DNA from: Lingula anatina
Taxonomy: Eukaryota; Brachiopoda; Lingulata; Lingulida; Lingulidae
Reading direction: 5' to 3'
Assembly: GCF_001039355.2 (NCBI RefSeq)
Contig: NW_019775510.1
Location: 152,162-216,161 of the forward strand
Length of the DNA stretch: 64,000 bases
Below, piece by piece: positions 1 to 10,300 of this stretch; position 1 is the stretch's first letter, and every line of letters begins with the position of its first letter. A program made the position numbers and the translations under genes. A model generated the notes under the pieces. That model was not told the DNA's origin, ran no database searches, and was given only the letters and a program-made list of their open reading frames with translations.

Positions 1-7
1 CATTGTT

Positions 8-402
8 AACAGCATAATGGGCAAGTTAATTGACCAAGTTAATTGGCCAAGCTGCCAGTTTGTTTGTAAGGCATGTGCAGGGGATGTCTTATATCAAGGC
101 ACATATTATGATACTTACAGGTGTGGCAAATGAACCCACCTTTAATTTAACATTTCTTTAGTAAATGTTACTAAATCAATCTACATGTCTTTTCTTTAAA
201 CATTAAATATCTTTAAAGTATCACCCTCAGATGTATTTTACAAACCACAGGTAATGAAATACAACTGTATCTCATTTGCTACACCTGTAAGTACCGTATC
301 ATAATATGTGCCTTCATATAAAACATCCCCTGCACATGCCATACAAACAAACTGGCAGCTTGGCCAATTAACTTGGTCAATTAACTTGCCCATTACACTG
401 TG
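8..402. repeat. foldback element with long inverted arms
   Basis: Positions about 8-130 are the reverse complement of about 275-402, with only scattered mismatches. The arms carry AATGGGCAAGTTAATTGACC at the outer edge and CACATATTATGATAC near the loop. The spacer is about 145 bp and AT-rich. The element may continue left of the window. Short open frames inside it differ between arms and are not genes. It is a foldback or MITE-like repeat; no protein evidence assigns it to a superfamily. Confidence 0.8.
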
Positions 403-499
403 AACAAAGCAAAGACACCAAAGGATAGGCCCAGCCAGGGCGTAATAAACATGGGGTCTGGGCTTTTTATGCATGGGACTAGATTTGGTCCGGGCCTTT

Positions 500-502
<3 letters not shown>

Positions 503-534
<32 letters not shown>
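503..534. repeat. (AT)n microsatellite
   Basis: Sixteen AT dinucleotides in a row. It produces alternating Ile-Tyr runs in overlapping open frames, which are artefacts. Confidence 0.97.
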
Positions 535-538
<4 letters not shown>

Positions 539-539
539 T

Positions 540-1540
540 TCCACGATACTGGCATGGGTAACAACAATGGGACAAGGGCATCAAAATTTCAACATGACAC
601 TGATCTTGTGAGCAAACTTTTGGTATTTTGCTTTATATTCATGAATTTGGTAAATGTAACATAAAACACATTTAAATAATCAGGGAAGAGTACACTTGAC
701 TTCTCAGAGTTGGAAAAGCACACTGCGATCCTAAATTAAACAATGATGATATGAAATCATCTCTCATGCATTACATGCCAAAAAGTGGGAACTGGATATA
801 GCTAATTTAGTAAGTCTCATTTAATATTTATTTGATCGGGTCATTATGTCATCAGTGGAAATTTTCGCTATATCATTAGTCATTGGGCCAAATCTAAATG
901 GGTAACAAAACTACAGGCTAGCTGTGGTTTCGCTGTCATACCATAACACACTCAGATGACAGGATTTCCTTACATCTTGGTGTTTTATGAAAAGCAGAAT
1001 GTATTCCAGGTATTTAAATCCTGAAATTGAACGGTTTGTTTAGTTCACATGTATGGAAGATCATACTTTGTAGTGAAGTTGAAAACAAAAATGTTGGTAA
1101 TGCACCATAACCCATTTTCGTCACCCATCAAAAATTGCAATGTAGGACAAATTTTTGTATTTCTGTAGTGTGTCTGCTGTAAATGATCCCTGAGATGACC
1201 AAAATACATGGCAATACTATTCTGAGAGTTTTCTTTTCCATAATGTACAGCAGCAAAACATACTGGTGTGTCTGTATCCCAAATTTAAGTACTGTTTGGC
1301 TGTAATTTTCGGCTTAGAATTAAAAAGCGTAAAATACACAGCAATGTTTGGAAACACAAAATTGTTTGTTAAAATAAGACATCCATCCCCTATCACATGA
1401 AAGCACTCTCATTGTAATCAAACACACAGAAATATTTTGTCAGACTTCATAGATGATAACCCACTGTTGTTACCCAATATCGTGGACCTCCAGATATCTA
1501 ACCCTTGTGTGTATGTTTTAACCTTGACAGATATGTTTAT
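540..1540. other. no gene seen
   Basis: AT-rich single-copy-looking sequence. I found no supported exon, tandem array or terminal repeats. Confidence 0.5.
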
Positions 1541-1555
1541 ATATGAACACAAGTG

Positions 1556-1675
1556 ATGTCTAGACTTGTGAAGATTCTTTTGTCAATAGCTACTTATATT
1601 TGTTTGATCTTATCAGCCAATAATTTGTCTGCTTGCAGTCGAACTTCATCAGGGAATGAGGTTGTGACAGATGTG
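1556..1675 (+). repeat. inverted copy of the Penelope-like 5' segment
   Basis: This stretch is the reverse complement of about 2690-2815, sharing blocks such as GACTTGTGAAGATTCTTTTG and TTCATCAGGGAATGAGGTTG. It is the opposite-orientation copy of the segment just upstream of the GIY-YIG core in the neighbouring Penelope-like remnant. Penelope-like elements often carry flanking copies in inverted as well as direct orientation, which fits this layout; that link is an inference. Confidence 0.65.
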
Positions 1676-1729
1676 ACAACCTATCATCCCCTCTGGTACG
1701 CTATTTGGTCAGATCCCCCCTTGCCTGCC

Positions 1730-2815
1730 CCTCCCTTAGGCGTGGTAGGTAGAGGTTGGGTAGCTCAGTCCCATCATTCCGATTCAGCTCGGCCCCATGT
1801 AAGCGGTTGTTAATCGCTTCAAGAACTTTCCGGTGAAGGTCCCATGGCTCTCTTTCCAAGATTTTTATGTCTTCTAGAGTTGTTGATGTTATACAATGCC
1901 CTGTCTGTTCCTGGTGTTGGCTGAGGGCAGATTTTTTATCACTTTTTGATGGATTTTTGATGTTTCGTGATTCTTTCTGTTAAGGAATGCCCTGTCTAGG
2001 GGCCCGTTTCATGAAGCAGTCGTTAGTTTGAATAACTAACTACTGAACTGCTAATGAGAAAACTTGGCAATTTTCGAGGGGTGTTTCACAAAGCAGTCTT
2101 TAACTCATTCAGTCATAAAGTTCAGTCCTCAGTTCTGCCGTTACTCACTGTACTCTTGAAACAGTCTACCAGAATTCTTGCATAAAAGTGTCACAATATG
2201 TAGATAACTCTCCAATTTTTGGTGGCTGGAAATGCGTAAGAATGTCTCCTTTGAGGTCATCATAAAGGATCTCCACCATCTTTTTTGCCACTCTTTTTGT
2301 CACAGCCAGGTGCAACCTCTCATAAATTGCATCACTGTGCATATATTCTAATAGATTCTGCCTCTGATGAAATGTTGCCATCTGGCAGTACAGATAGCAA
2401 GAAAGGCAGCAGCCATATTGCACACAAAGACAAACGACAGACAACAGTAACTAATCAACCTTTCTATTTCATTCATTACGAATGCGTACCATGAAACTCT
2501 AGAGTTAGCGACTGGTCTGACCAGTAGTTAAATATCCATGGTAACAACAACACAATAACGAGCGAGAGAACTAGCGATAGCTTCATGAAACGGCACTCAT
2601 AACTAGCGAGAGGCTAACTACCGATCGTTAAATAACAACTGCTTCGGGAAACGGGCCCCTGTCTCTCTGATGAATTTCTCTCCACATACCTGACACTCAC
2701 ACTTGTATACAACACCTGTCACAACCTCATTCCCTGATGAAGTCGTATTGGCTGGTAAGATCAGAAAAATATAAATAGCTATAGACAAAAGAATCTTCAC
2801 AAGTCTATTACAATA
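1730..2815 (-). pseudogene. Penelope-like element GIY-YIG endonuclease remnant, split by an insertion
   Basis: Read on the minus strand. The upstream part (about 2743-2659) encodes VVYKCECQVCGEKFIRETG, which matches the GIY-YIG start of Penelope-like elements (VYKI.C..C...YIGETGR). The downstream part (about 1989-1730) encodes SLTERITKHQKS and, after a one-base shift, SALSQHQEQTGH, KILEREP and NRNDGTELPNLYLP. These are the conserved tail motifs of the same domain (ALAEH...TGH, ILDREP, LNRD.G.ELP). A 659-bp element at 1998-2656 sits exactly at the ETG-R/H junction. The reverse transcriptase part was not found. The shift and the insertion make it non-functional. Confidence 0.82.
1998..2656. mobile_element. 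hAT-like non-autonomous DNA element inside the Penelope remnant
   Basis: The ends are inverted: GGGGCCCGTTTCATGAAGCA on the left and the complement of TGCTTCGGGAAACGGGC on the right. They are flanked by the 8-bp direct repeat CCCTGTCT (1990-1997 and 2657-2664). An 8-bp duplication is typical of hAT-type insertion. Removing the element restores continuity of the host GIY-YIG coding sequence, which confirms the boundaries. A 92-codon open frame on the minus strand (2166-2444) has no similarity I recognise. Similar GGGCCCGTTTC ends are common in marine invertebrate repeats. Confidence 0.8.
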
Positions 2816-3164
2816 ACATAGCTAATGAAACTGTTCTACACTATAAGTGATGTCTATTTTAGTTGCTCATTCTAAAAATCTGTAGCAATATAAAACCATG
2901 GACTTACTACACAGTATTGTTCTGCCAAATACATTAGTACCAGATAATTGTTTTTTTTTTTTTTCTAAAATGCACAAATTTTTATGAACAAGGCAGCAAA
3001 GCTGTCAAATGTACAGACAAAAAGAAGAAAATAATAATGCACAAACTAGGATACTGTCAACTCTGATGCAAAAATGCATTATGCTTAACTGCATAGCCAA
3101 CATCAAATTTTAATTCTGCTCAGCAGTTAATAAGGATGAAAGTAAAATATGTAACAAGCATTAG

Positions 3165-3360
3165 ACTGGGTTCCCATACCTAGATCAATCTAACAGGATC
3201 GATCCACCTCCAAGGGGTTTCAGCTTAAGCGGTTAAGGATTCTAGCATGCCAGCTTCAGAAGGCGTGACAGACACCTAAGCAACTTACACTGATTGCAAT
3301 TTAGCGAGAATCCCCTGGGAGATAAAGCAATCCACAGTTAGCAAGATAGGGTCTGGAAAT
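3165..3360. repeat. foldback MITE (GATCGATC family)
   Basis: It runs from TTCCCATACCTAGATCAATC to a complementary right part with AATTTAGCGAGAATCCCC. Inner arms match those of the copies near 13.4, 14.2, 43.0, 50.0 and 55.6 kb. It is palindromic, non-coding, and embedded in R1. Confidence 0.6.
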
Positions 3361-3847
3361 GGTCCCCAAGGCTTCAGGCTGATAAGAGTTCATACCCTGA
3401 AAATGCCAGAATGAGAAAGTTTAAGAAAAGAAAGTGACATGGTTTTTCTTTAATGGTAACTATGGAGGCAGTGCCCAAAATAGGGTTTTCTTCAATTTTG
3501 ATGCAATATATCATAATGCTTAACAGTATAATCACCATCAAACTTAAATAATAAAATAAAAGTATCATGGATATTCAGAAAATGTGACTAGCAAAGGTCT
3601 TCATAGCCCATGGAAGTTCAAAGTCACATCTTGAAAATGCCAATATGCAAAAAAATTAATTTTCACAAAAAAAACTTTATAACTTCAAAAAAAAACCCAA
3701 TAGGACAGATTTTCCAACTACAGCGGTATTTTAGTCCTGTGTTTCTTTCCTGTAAGTGTGAGAAGAGTAAGTGACATGGTTTTCCTTTAATGGTCGCTAT
3801 GGAGGCAGTGCCCAAAAAAGGGTTTTCTACAATTTTGATGCAATATA

Positions 3848-5829
3848 CAGGGATCTCTCGAGGCTGCGTTTTTGCGCCATTGGCGCGCACAGATTTGTAA
3901 TGACGCATTTTTTCAATAGCAGTGCGTCCCAAGGGCGCATCAAAATAAATAAAATTTAAATACAGTAAAAAACGGAGTTTGTTTGTTCAACATATTTTAA
4001 TCTGTTAAAATTGTGTATTTTTAAACCCACCAAAGTTTTACTAAACTTGGAACAAGTGTCATTCGGGAAAACCGAACTTCAAAGTTCTAGCCTCGTCTAC
4101 TGCGCGTGTTCTCTGCATGGAGAGTACCTTCTCTGCGTAGAGAGTACACCGGAAGTTCAGAGATGACCGCGCCAAAAGCAAAGCAGCCGAAGTTTCGTTT
4201 TTTTTTTTTTTTTTGGTATACAAGACATACTGGTGGTAATGCACCAGAAAGTGGACATACTAGTGGTAATGAACCAGATAGGGAGCCTCTACTAACTTCT
4301 GTTAGGAAGTTTCAGCAAAGTTGGCTGCAGATATTCCTGTGGCTGCGCTTCGACAAGGAAAAATCAACCATGTGGTGTGCACCATGCAAAAAGGCTGGCA
4401 AACGTAATACCATGGCCCTGGCCCTGGGGGTATCGTCCAACTTTCGCACCAGTACGCTCACCACGTTGGAATGACCGACCATGTGTGCGCTATCCAGGTA
4501 ACTTAAATAAATTAATTCTGATTCAAAGTCAATTAAAAAACGAATGATTAAGTGTTTGCGCGTTTGCAGCCTACTTAAAGATGTTCGCATGCGTACACTG
4601 GAGAAATTATTTTGAGTTTATTTTGTATTTGACCTTGAGCAATGTACTACGTTTTTGGTGGGATAAGCAGTCAATTAAAACTAATTATGCCTTCCATTTC
4701 TATTTGTATTGTTTTGAATAAAATCTGGTAGTTTATTGCCAAGTTAATGTACTGTATGATATTGAAATTATTATGCAAAGTAATGGGATTGCATTTCAGT
4801 CATTTTAGTTTGAGTATCACTGATTGTTATTATGGACAACATGATTAGTGAATTTTTAAGTTTCTAAGTATATATATTATGTAATTAATAAAGTAGTAGG
4901 CAGCATTACTGAATTGCAATGCTTATTTTAACAGTTACCAAAGAAAACAGGAGTACATTACCACGACATCTACCAAAGCCCTGAACAAGAGAAGGCCATC
5001 ATGACAGCGATGAAAGCAGTGGTTTGGATGGCCAAGGAGTGTATTCCACTTTTGACTTCAAAAGATATCTATGTCAGACACGACAACTTTCCAAGTACAA
5101 TTCTTTAATGAACTTTCTCCAAGCTGTAGAAGTTCCAGATATAGGTCAGCTGAAGTGCAGCAGTGCAGTCTCATACTGCAGTTACAATACTGCAACTGAC
5201 ATACTTGGTGTTTTATCTTGTTTGATTGATGAGAACATTACACTACAGAGTCACTAGTCATTATTGTCTTATGTGATGAAAGAGCAGATATTTTAGTTCA
5301 TCATAAATTGGTAACCAGTTGCAGAGTAGTTGATCCACTAAATTAGCCCCAAAAAACTTCTTTTTTAAAGACTTGTATATTTCTGATGGAACTGGAAAGT
5401 TGATATTTACAGATCTAAAGATGCACGTCTTAGCATCCAGGGGAGTAAATCAGAATATAATTTTCTATTAAAAGTTTTTTTATGAACACTGTTACACACA
5501 TGCATAAGTGGATGTTGCTAAAATGTTGCCATGGGCTTTGTTATATTACACTAAAAAAGAATGAAAAAAAAAACTTTTTGTTTAGATGTTTTATTCTGAT
5601 TATTTTTATGTTGAGAATAATTCTCAGATTTTATCTAAAAAAAAAACAAGAGTAATCTTTAATATAAATTATAAATGCAATTAATAATGGTCACAATTAA
5701 ATTATACTGTCTATTAGTGACCCAAGCATTCATTGAATGACTGGGCACAATGTTTTGCAAAATGGCACACTTTTCAATCTTGAGTGTGCCCAAATGGCAC
5801 ACTTGACCTTCAACCTAGGGAGATCCCTG
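3848..5829 (+). mobile_element. hAT-type DNA transposon inserted in R1
   Basis: The terminal inverted repeats are CAGGGATCTCTC on the left and the complement of CAGGGATCTCCC on the right. The flanks share AATATA (3842-3847 and 5830-5835), and excision restores the R1 phrase GATGCAATATATCATAATGC found in other copies. Subterminal GGCGCGCA-, GGGCGCAT- and TGGCACACT-like words occur near both ends. It carries a decayed gene related to the hAT-derived ZNF862/KIAA1586 group. The 1,982-bp length suggests internal deletion. A typical hAT duplication is 8 bp; only 6 bp remain here. Confidence 0.75.
4163..5257 (+). pseudogene. ZNF862/KIAA1586-like hAT gene, truncated and frameshifted
   Basis: From the ATG at 4163 the frame encodes a basic start, then QQSWLQIFLWLRFDKEKSTM, WCAPCKKAGKRN and SSNFRTSTL. 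This matches the TTF/BED-like zinc-finger entry of the ZNF862 group (W...PWL.YD....M.C..C......F..G.SNFK.STL..H). After a one-base shift HVGMTDHVCAIQ follows, then a plausible intron (donor GTAACT at 4499, acceptor TTTTAACAG ending about 4934). The next exon encodes KAIMTAMKAVVWMAKE and, in another frame, LSKYNSLMNFLQAVEVPDIG and QLKCSSAVSYCSY, again like this family. The catalytic region and hATC domain are absent. It is a dead remnant, carried by the surrounding hAT element. Confidence 0.72.
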
Positions 5830-7073
5830 AATATATCATAATGCTTAACAGCATAATCACCATCAACTTTTAATAATAAAGTAAAACTATCATGGACATT
5901 CAGAAAATGTGACTAGCAAAAGCCCATGGAAGTTCAGAGTCACACCTTAAAAATGCCAAAATGTAAACAAGAGCTAACTGTACTGAAATGTGTTTATCTC
6001 CATTATCAACACCCTTTGTACATGAAACAAAATATTTAATTGACTGTCATTTTTATATGATCAACTAAGAAAATTGTATTCATAGGAAAAATATCAATAG
6101 AACCATTTTAAATGTCCAATTTGATCCATTCTGAGATTCTAAATATAGTGAATGATTGAATCTGACAAATTGCAATGATATGAGTTTTTTTCATTTTAAC
6201 TCTATTACACAATACACAAAAACAAATATACCATCATTTTTTATAATCAAAAACCACTTATATACAAAAAAAGCATAACTTTTGTAAAAATGGTCTGATC
6301 AAGCTGATTTTCGAACTCGACCTATATTTTAGTAAGATTGACCACCTGTGAATTTCAAGCCAATAGAACGAAAGATTTCACTGAAATATCTTACCAGTGC
6401 TGCATGTATGCTGATAAAAAGCAAAAAAAAAAAAGCATAACTTTTGTAAAAATTGGTCTGATCAAGCTGATTTACAAAATCAACCTGTATTTTAGTAAGA
6501 ATGATCACACTTGTGAATTTCAAGACAATAGGCCGAGTGGTTTTTCTTGAAATGTGTTATCAGTGTTGCATATATGCTAAAAAAGTTTAAAAACATCATA
6601 ACCTTTTAAAAAAAAATGGCCCGGTCATACTGATTTTCGAACTTGACCTGCGTTTTATGAATATTCATGAGTTCTGTAAGTTTCAAGCCAAAACTTTGAA
6701 CAGTTTTCCAGTCATCATGTTATCAGTGAAAGTGCACGGCGACAGCGGTGACAATGGCAACGACAAATGGAGGAGACGGTTATATGTACAGACACATCTG
6801 TGTCTGTACATAAAAAGGCATTCATATTTTCTATTGTTCATACAAAATACAATCATTCATAATTTAAATGAGAGAAACATTTGTACTATATATTCAAGCC
6901 CAAAAAATTTGAATTAACATATTTGTTCAGAATGACAACACCTTTTGAGCCATAACATGTGGTGTCATTTTTTCTTTTCTTTATTTTTCCAATAAACATT
7001 AAACAGTTTCACTGAATTGTGTTTGAAATTTTTTAGATGCATATCATTTCCAAGTAATAAGAGTTTATTTGTA

Positions 7074-7079
7074 CATTGA
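7074..7079 (-). terminator. candidate polyadenylation signal AATAAA of the hexosaminidase gene
   Basis: On the minus strand AATAAA lies about 135 nt past the stop codon. A second AATAAA is at 6980-6985. Either could set the 3' end; only transcripts can decide. Confidence 0.45.
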
Positions 7080-7212
7080 AAGATTCAGATGAGGTGGGTT
7101 AGCAAATCACTTAGTGCTGCAAACTTCCAAATAACTTCAGACACTGCACCATATTTCCATAAATTGCCCTCTAAGCATTCTTAACAGCCTAGAACTGTTA
7201 GTTGCAGGGTTT

Positions 7213-7360
7213 TCATTTGCTGACAGGTACAAATTTACTCTGTTCTGCAAGTTTCAAGGGAGGTTTGTCATTTTCATCTGTGATTAGTTTGAGCTTCTGT
7301 TCCTCATTGGTGTGAAAGTTCAATCTCACAAAATCACTGGCCCTCTTCAGAGTGTGACTC
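7213..7360 (-). CDS. hexosaminidase exon 10 with stop (residues 855-903)
   Basis: The acceptor TATTATTCAG completes Arg855. It encodes RSHTLKRASDFVRLNF, the last strands of the C-terminal domain, then a hydrophilic tail ending FVPVSK and TGA at 7213-7215. No second membrane segment or GPI signal is present. Confidence 0.93.
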
Positions 7361-10300
7361 CTGAATAATAAACATTCAGATGGTTTTGAAACCATAAATA
7401 AGTAACAAGTCTGATTAAACATTTAACACACAAGTGCTACCAAAACAATTTTATAAAGAAGTAGTGGTTCACTCTTTTAACTGACAATTAAATGTACCCT
7501 TTGGGCCAATTAACAATCGGGCAGTTTTTAAGAGATTGAAAATAAATATGAAAGTGCAGACTGGTTCTTATACAATTTAATATGCTATATAGGCTTTACA
7601 AAAGATGTCATACTGTCAACATGCTTGGCATATTTCTCGCCCCTTCTCCTGACTGGATGCTGATGGTCTCACCTTCCTCCACAGGACTTATCCCAGCTGA
7701 AGCATTGAAAATCAGCATACCAAAAATATCTATCAATGCCAGACCAGATACTTTACCCCTGCTTCAACCTCAGAGTGCTGTGTGCCAAGTGAGGAGACAG
7801 AAAAAACTGTTCATGAAGGATTGTTAATACGCTTTCTTTCACACAGAAGCTGTACACTGTGACCACTTTGACCTGATCAATGAAAACACCAGACATTCCC
7901 TTTGCATTTGTCAGTAAAGGCACTTCCACACCTAGATGCTGAGCTGCACACATCCCTGCCTGAGCCACCATTTAAGGGGCAGGTAGGGGCCAGGTAGTTA
8001 CATAAGAGCAGATGAGCTGATCAGGTGCATTCCCACAGGGACCTATACCTTAAAGGTTTCTCGACAGATCGTCTGAATGGCCTGAATGGAGCATATTCTT
8101 CAGAACACATGCCCAACTAACGATATCTTTATCCAAATACACAAATTAAAAGCTCATTTTGTAAATTTTGGGCTTTAAAAGACGTCCTTTTTGCTAGGCT
8201 TGGGAGTTAATGAGCTACCTGGTCACTTGGTCCAATTACGACTATCTTGCCACCGGAGGAGAGAGCCAAGCAGCATGTTTAGCTGTCAAACTGAGCTGCA
8301 TTTTCTACCTGTAAGTTTACTTTTCTGACTGCTGATTAAAAGTTCATACTCATTCAGATCTCTTACCGGAGGGATCTCAATCTTCATGAAGCCGTGTGAA
8401 GCCATTTCCCCGTCTATCCAATCCTTTAACTAGCATTTAATTATGGTTATCCCATCTAGTTTAAAATACTGCATTCGAATGAGTTGAAGGTACTTTTGAT
8501 CCTTCGATATGAGGTCCATGTTATTTATGAAATTCAATTCAATTTATTAAACCCTTGCGCCCTACAGCTCATCAGAATGAAATGCAATAAAAATATAAAG
8601 TCATAAAAACAACAACAATACAACTACTAGTGGTAATGATAAAAACTCATCAGACTGATGCTAATCTTAGCTCCGATGTACATTTTAAGTACTTTCATAA
8701 GTTGTTTAATTGTGAAACATTGTTAAGTGATAAATTACTTTGTTTGAAAACACTTTGTTTTGTGTAATAAAAATTTTGATGTATTTCTGACTAATCGTTC
8801 TGTAGCAAAGACATTTTGAAATTTTAAGTTCCTAAAAGAATAAAATGAAATTCACCCTTGATGTCATCTAAAATACATAGTTCACAGGTTCTTAATTTTT
8901 ATTGTGTCTGTTTACCTTCCAGTTTCTACAGCTAGATTATGTAATGAAACACTCAATTCGGCAAGAAATTCCTTATATTTCTGTGAAATTGGCTTATTTA
9001 AATAGAACTGCACTGTAAAATTATCAACAAGATGTTGGAACAATAGCCCTTTACTCCTTGTGGATATTTCATCTGTCAATGTTTGTCTAAAATTATCTTT
9101 CACTCTTTACTCTATCCAGGACGGTATCAAATTATCTGACATACTTTCATGAAAAATTAATGACAAGCCAATTGTCTCCAGTTCATTCTGTACTCAAATT
9201 ACCTAATCAAATTTTTTTGTTAAGTAGATCTTTATAGCACGCTGTTATAATACAATTTTTTGAGGAGCGGATTTAAATCAATATTAAAAAATCATAGCTT
9301 TATACTTAAAAGAAGCGGTATCTCCTCACGGTTTCATAATATACTAAGTTATGTACAATGAACTTATATTAGTTATCACTAGTGCTCCTTTCTATACCCA
9401 ACATTCTTTTAAAAAATCTGCATGTGCTTTCTTATATCCCTTACCATGTTAAATCTCCATGCATAATTTAAAACATACTAGAGTGCACACATTAAAGTGA
9501 ACACATTAAAGTTATGATTTTTTAACATGCTACTATTAGCAAACAATGCTTTTTTACCTTGTTCTGATATATGTTTTTGGGTTTGACAAAACTTACAAAT
9601 TTGCAAAAAGTATTGCATACAGATGCAGAACTTGCATTTCAAATTATAAAATTATAAACCTTTTAAATTACTTAATATTTCAGATGAAACACCCTTCAGA
9701 AACAAATTCTCAAAGCAAATTAAAGGATTGAGTGCTGAATCTTCCAAATTCGAGAAATTGATATTTACGTGAGTAGAATCCTTTAATTTCATTTACTATT
9801 TTAGAGGTTCTTGATATCGCAGGGTACAGTAGCTGGGCTGCTTTCTCCCCAGGGAGGTGAGAACATCACCACCTAGTCTGACTCAGGGGGTCAAAACATA
9901 TGCCAGGCAGGTTGGCATCTAATGTCAACCACACTGAGACACAGTGGGGTGCAATGTTTAAGAAGCTGAATTTACTTAAATCTGAGTATTTCTCACCTTA
10001 TAGCCAGCCATACTTCTCTGTTATCATTGCTGTCAATATGACCACTGTCTTTATGAAACACCATTCCTGAATGAAATACCTTCCATGTTTGCCCAAAGTC
10101 CACACTGTACATGATATCAAATCCAGGGATCTCACAGTTGGCTGATAAGGTGCCATCTTTGCTGAAACTGAAGTGCAAAGTACTGCATTAAAAACATGCT
10201 ATTTTATAAATCTAAACTATAAGTAATTTCCCCTCCAAAACAAAGTTTCCTCAAAAAGGGCAATTTTCTCTTACACAAAAACCATTAACCATCTTATCCC

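Larger units (their letters stand above)
2986..6815 (+). repeat. R1 dispersed element, full copy, interrupted by a hAT element
   Basis: It begins with AAGGCAGCAAAGCTGTCAAA followed by TGTACAGACA and ends in the hairpin ATGTACAGACACA-TC-TGTGTCTGTACAT at about 6785-6813. The first half has loosely repeated blocks containing TTTTGATGCAATATA and ATGCTTAACAGCATAAT. The last part has three tandem monomers of about 160 bp (starts near 6272, 6434, 6594) containing GCATAACTTTTGTAAAA and CTGATTTTCGAACT. Positions 3848-5829 are a younger insertion. The same start, middle and end recur at about ten other places in this window. No coding capacity was seen; it looks non-autonomous. Confidence 0.8.

Noticed and set aside
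238-664. Three open frames with alternating Ile-Tyr or Tyr-Ile runs
   Set aside because: They read through the (AT)n microsatellite and foldback arms in several frames; no family or splice support.
2660-2680. CTGATGA word suggesting a hammerhead ribozyme core near the Penelope remnant
   Set aside because: It is the reverse complement of coding sequence for FIRETG, and I could not find the matching GAAA core and stems.
8912-9103. 63-residue minus-strand frame in intron 9
   Set aside because: Protein-like in places but without recognisable family, splice sites or repeats; too short to support.
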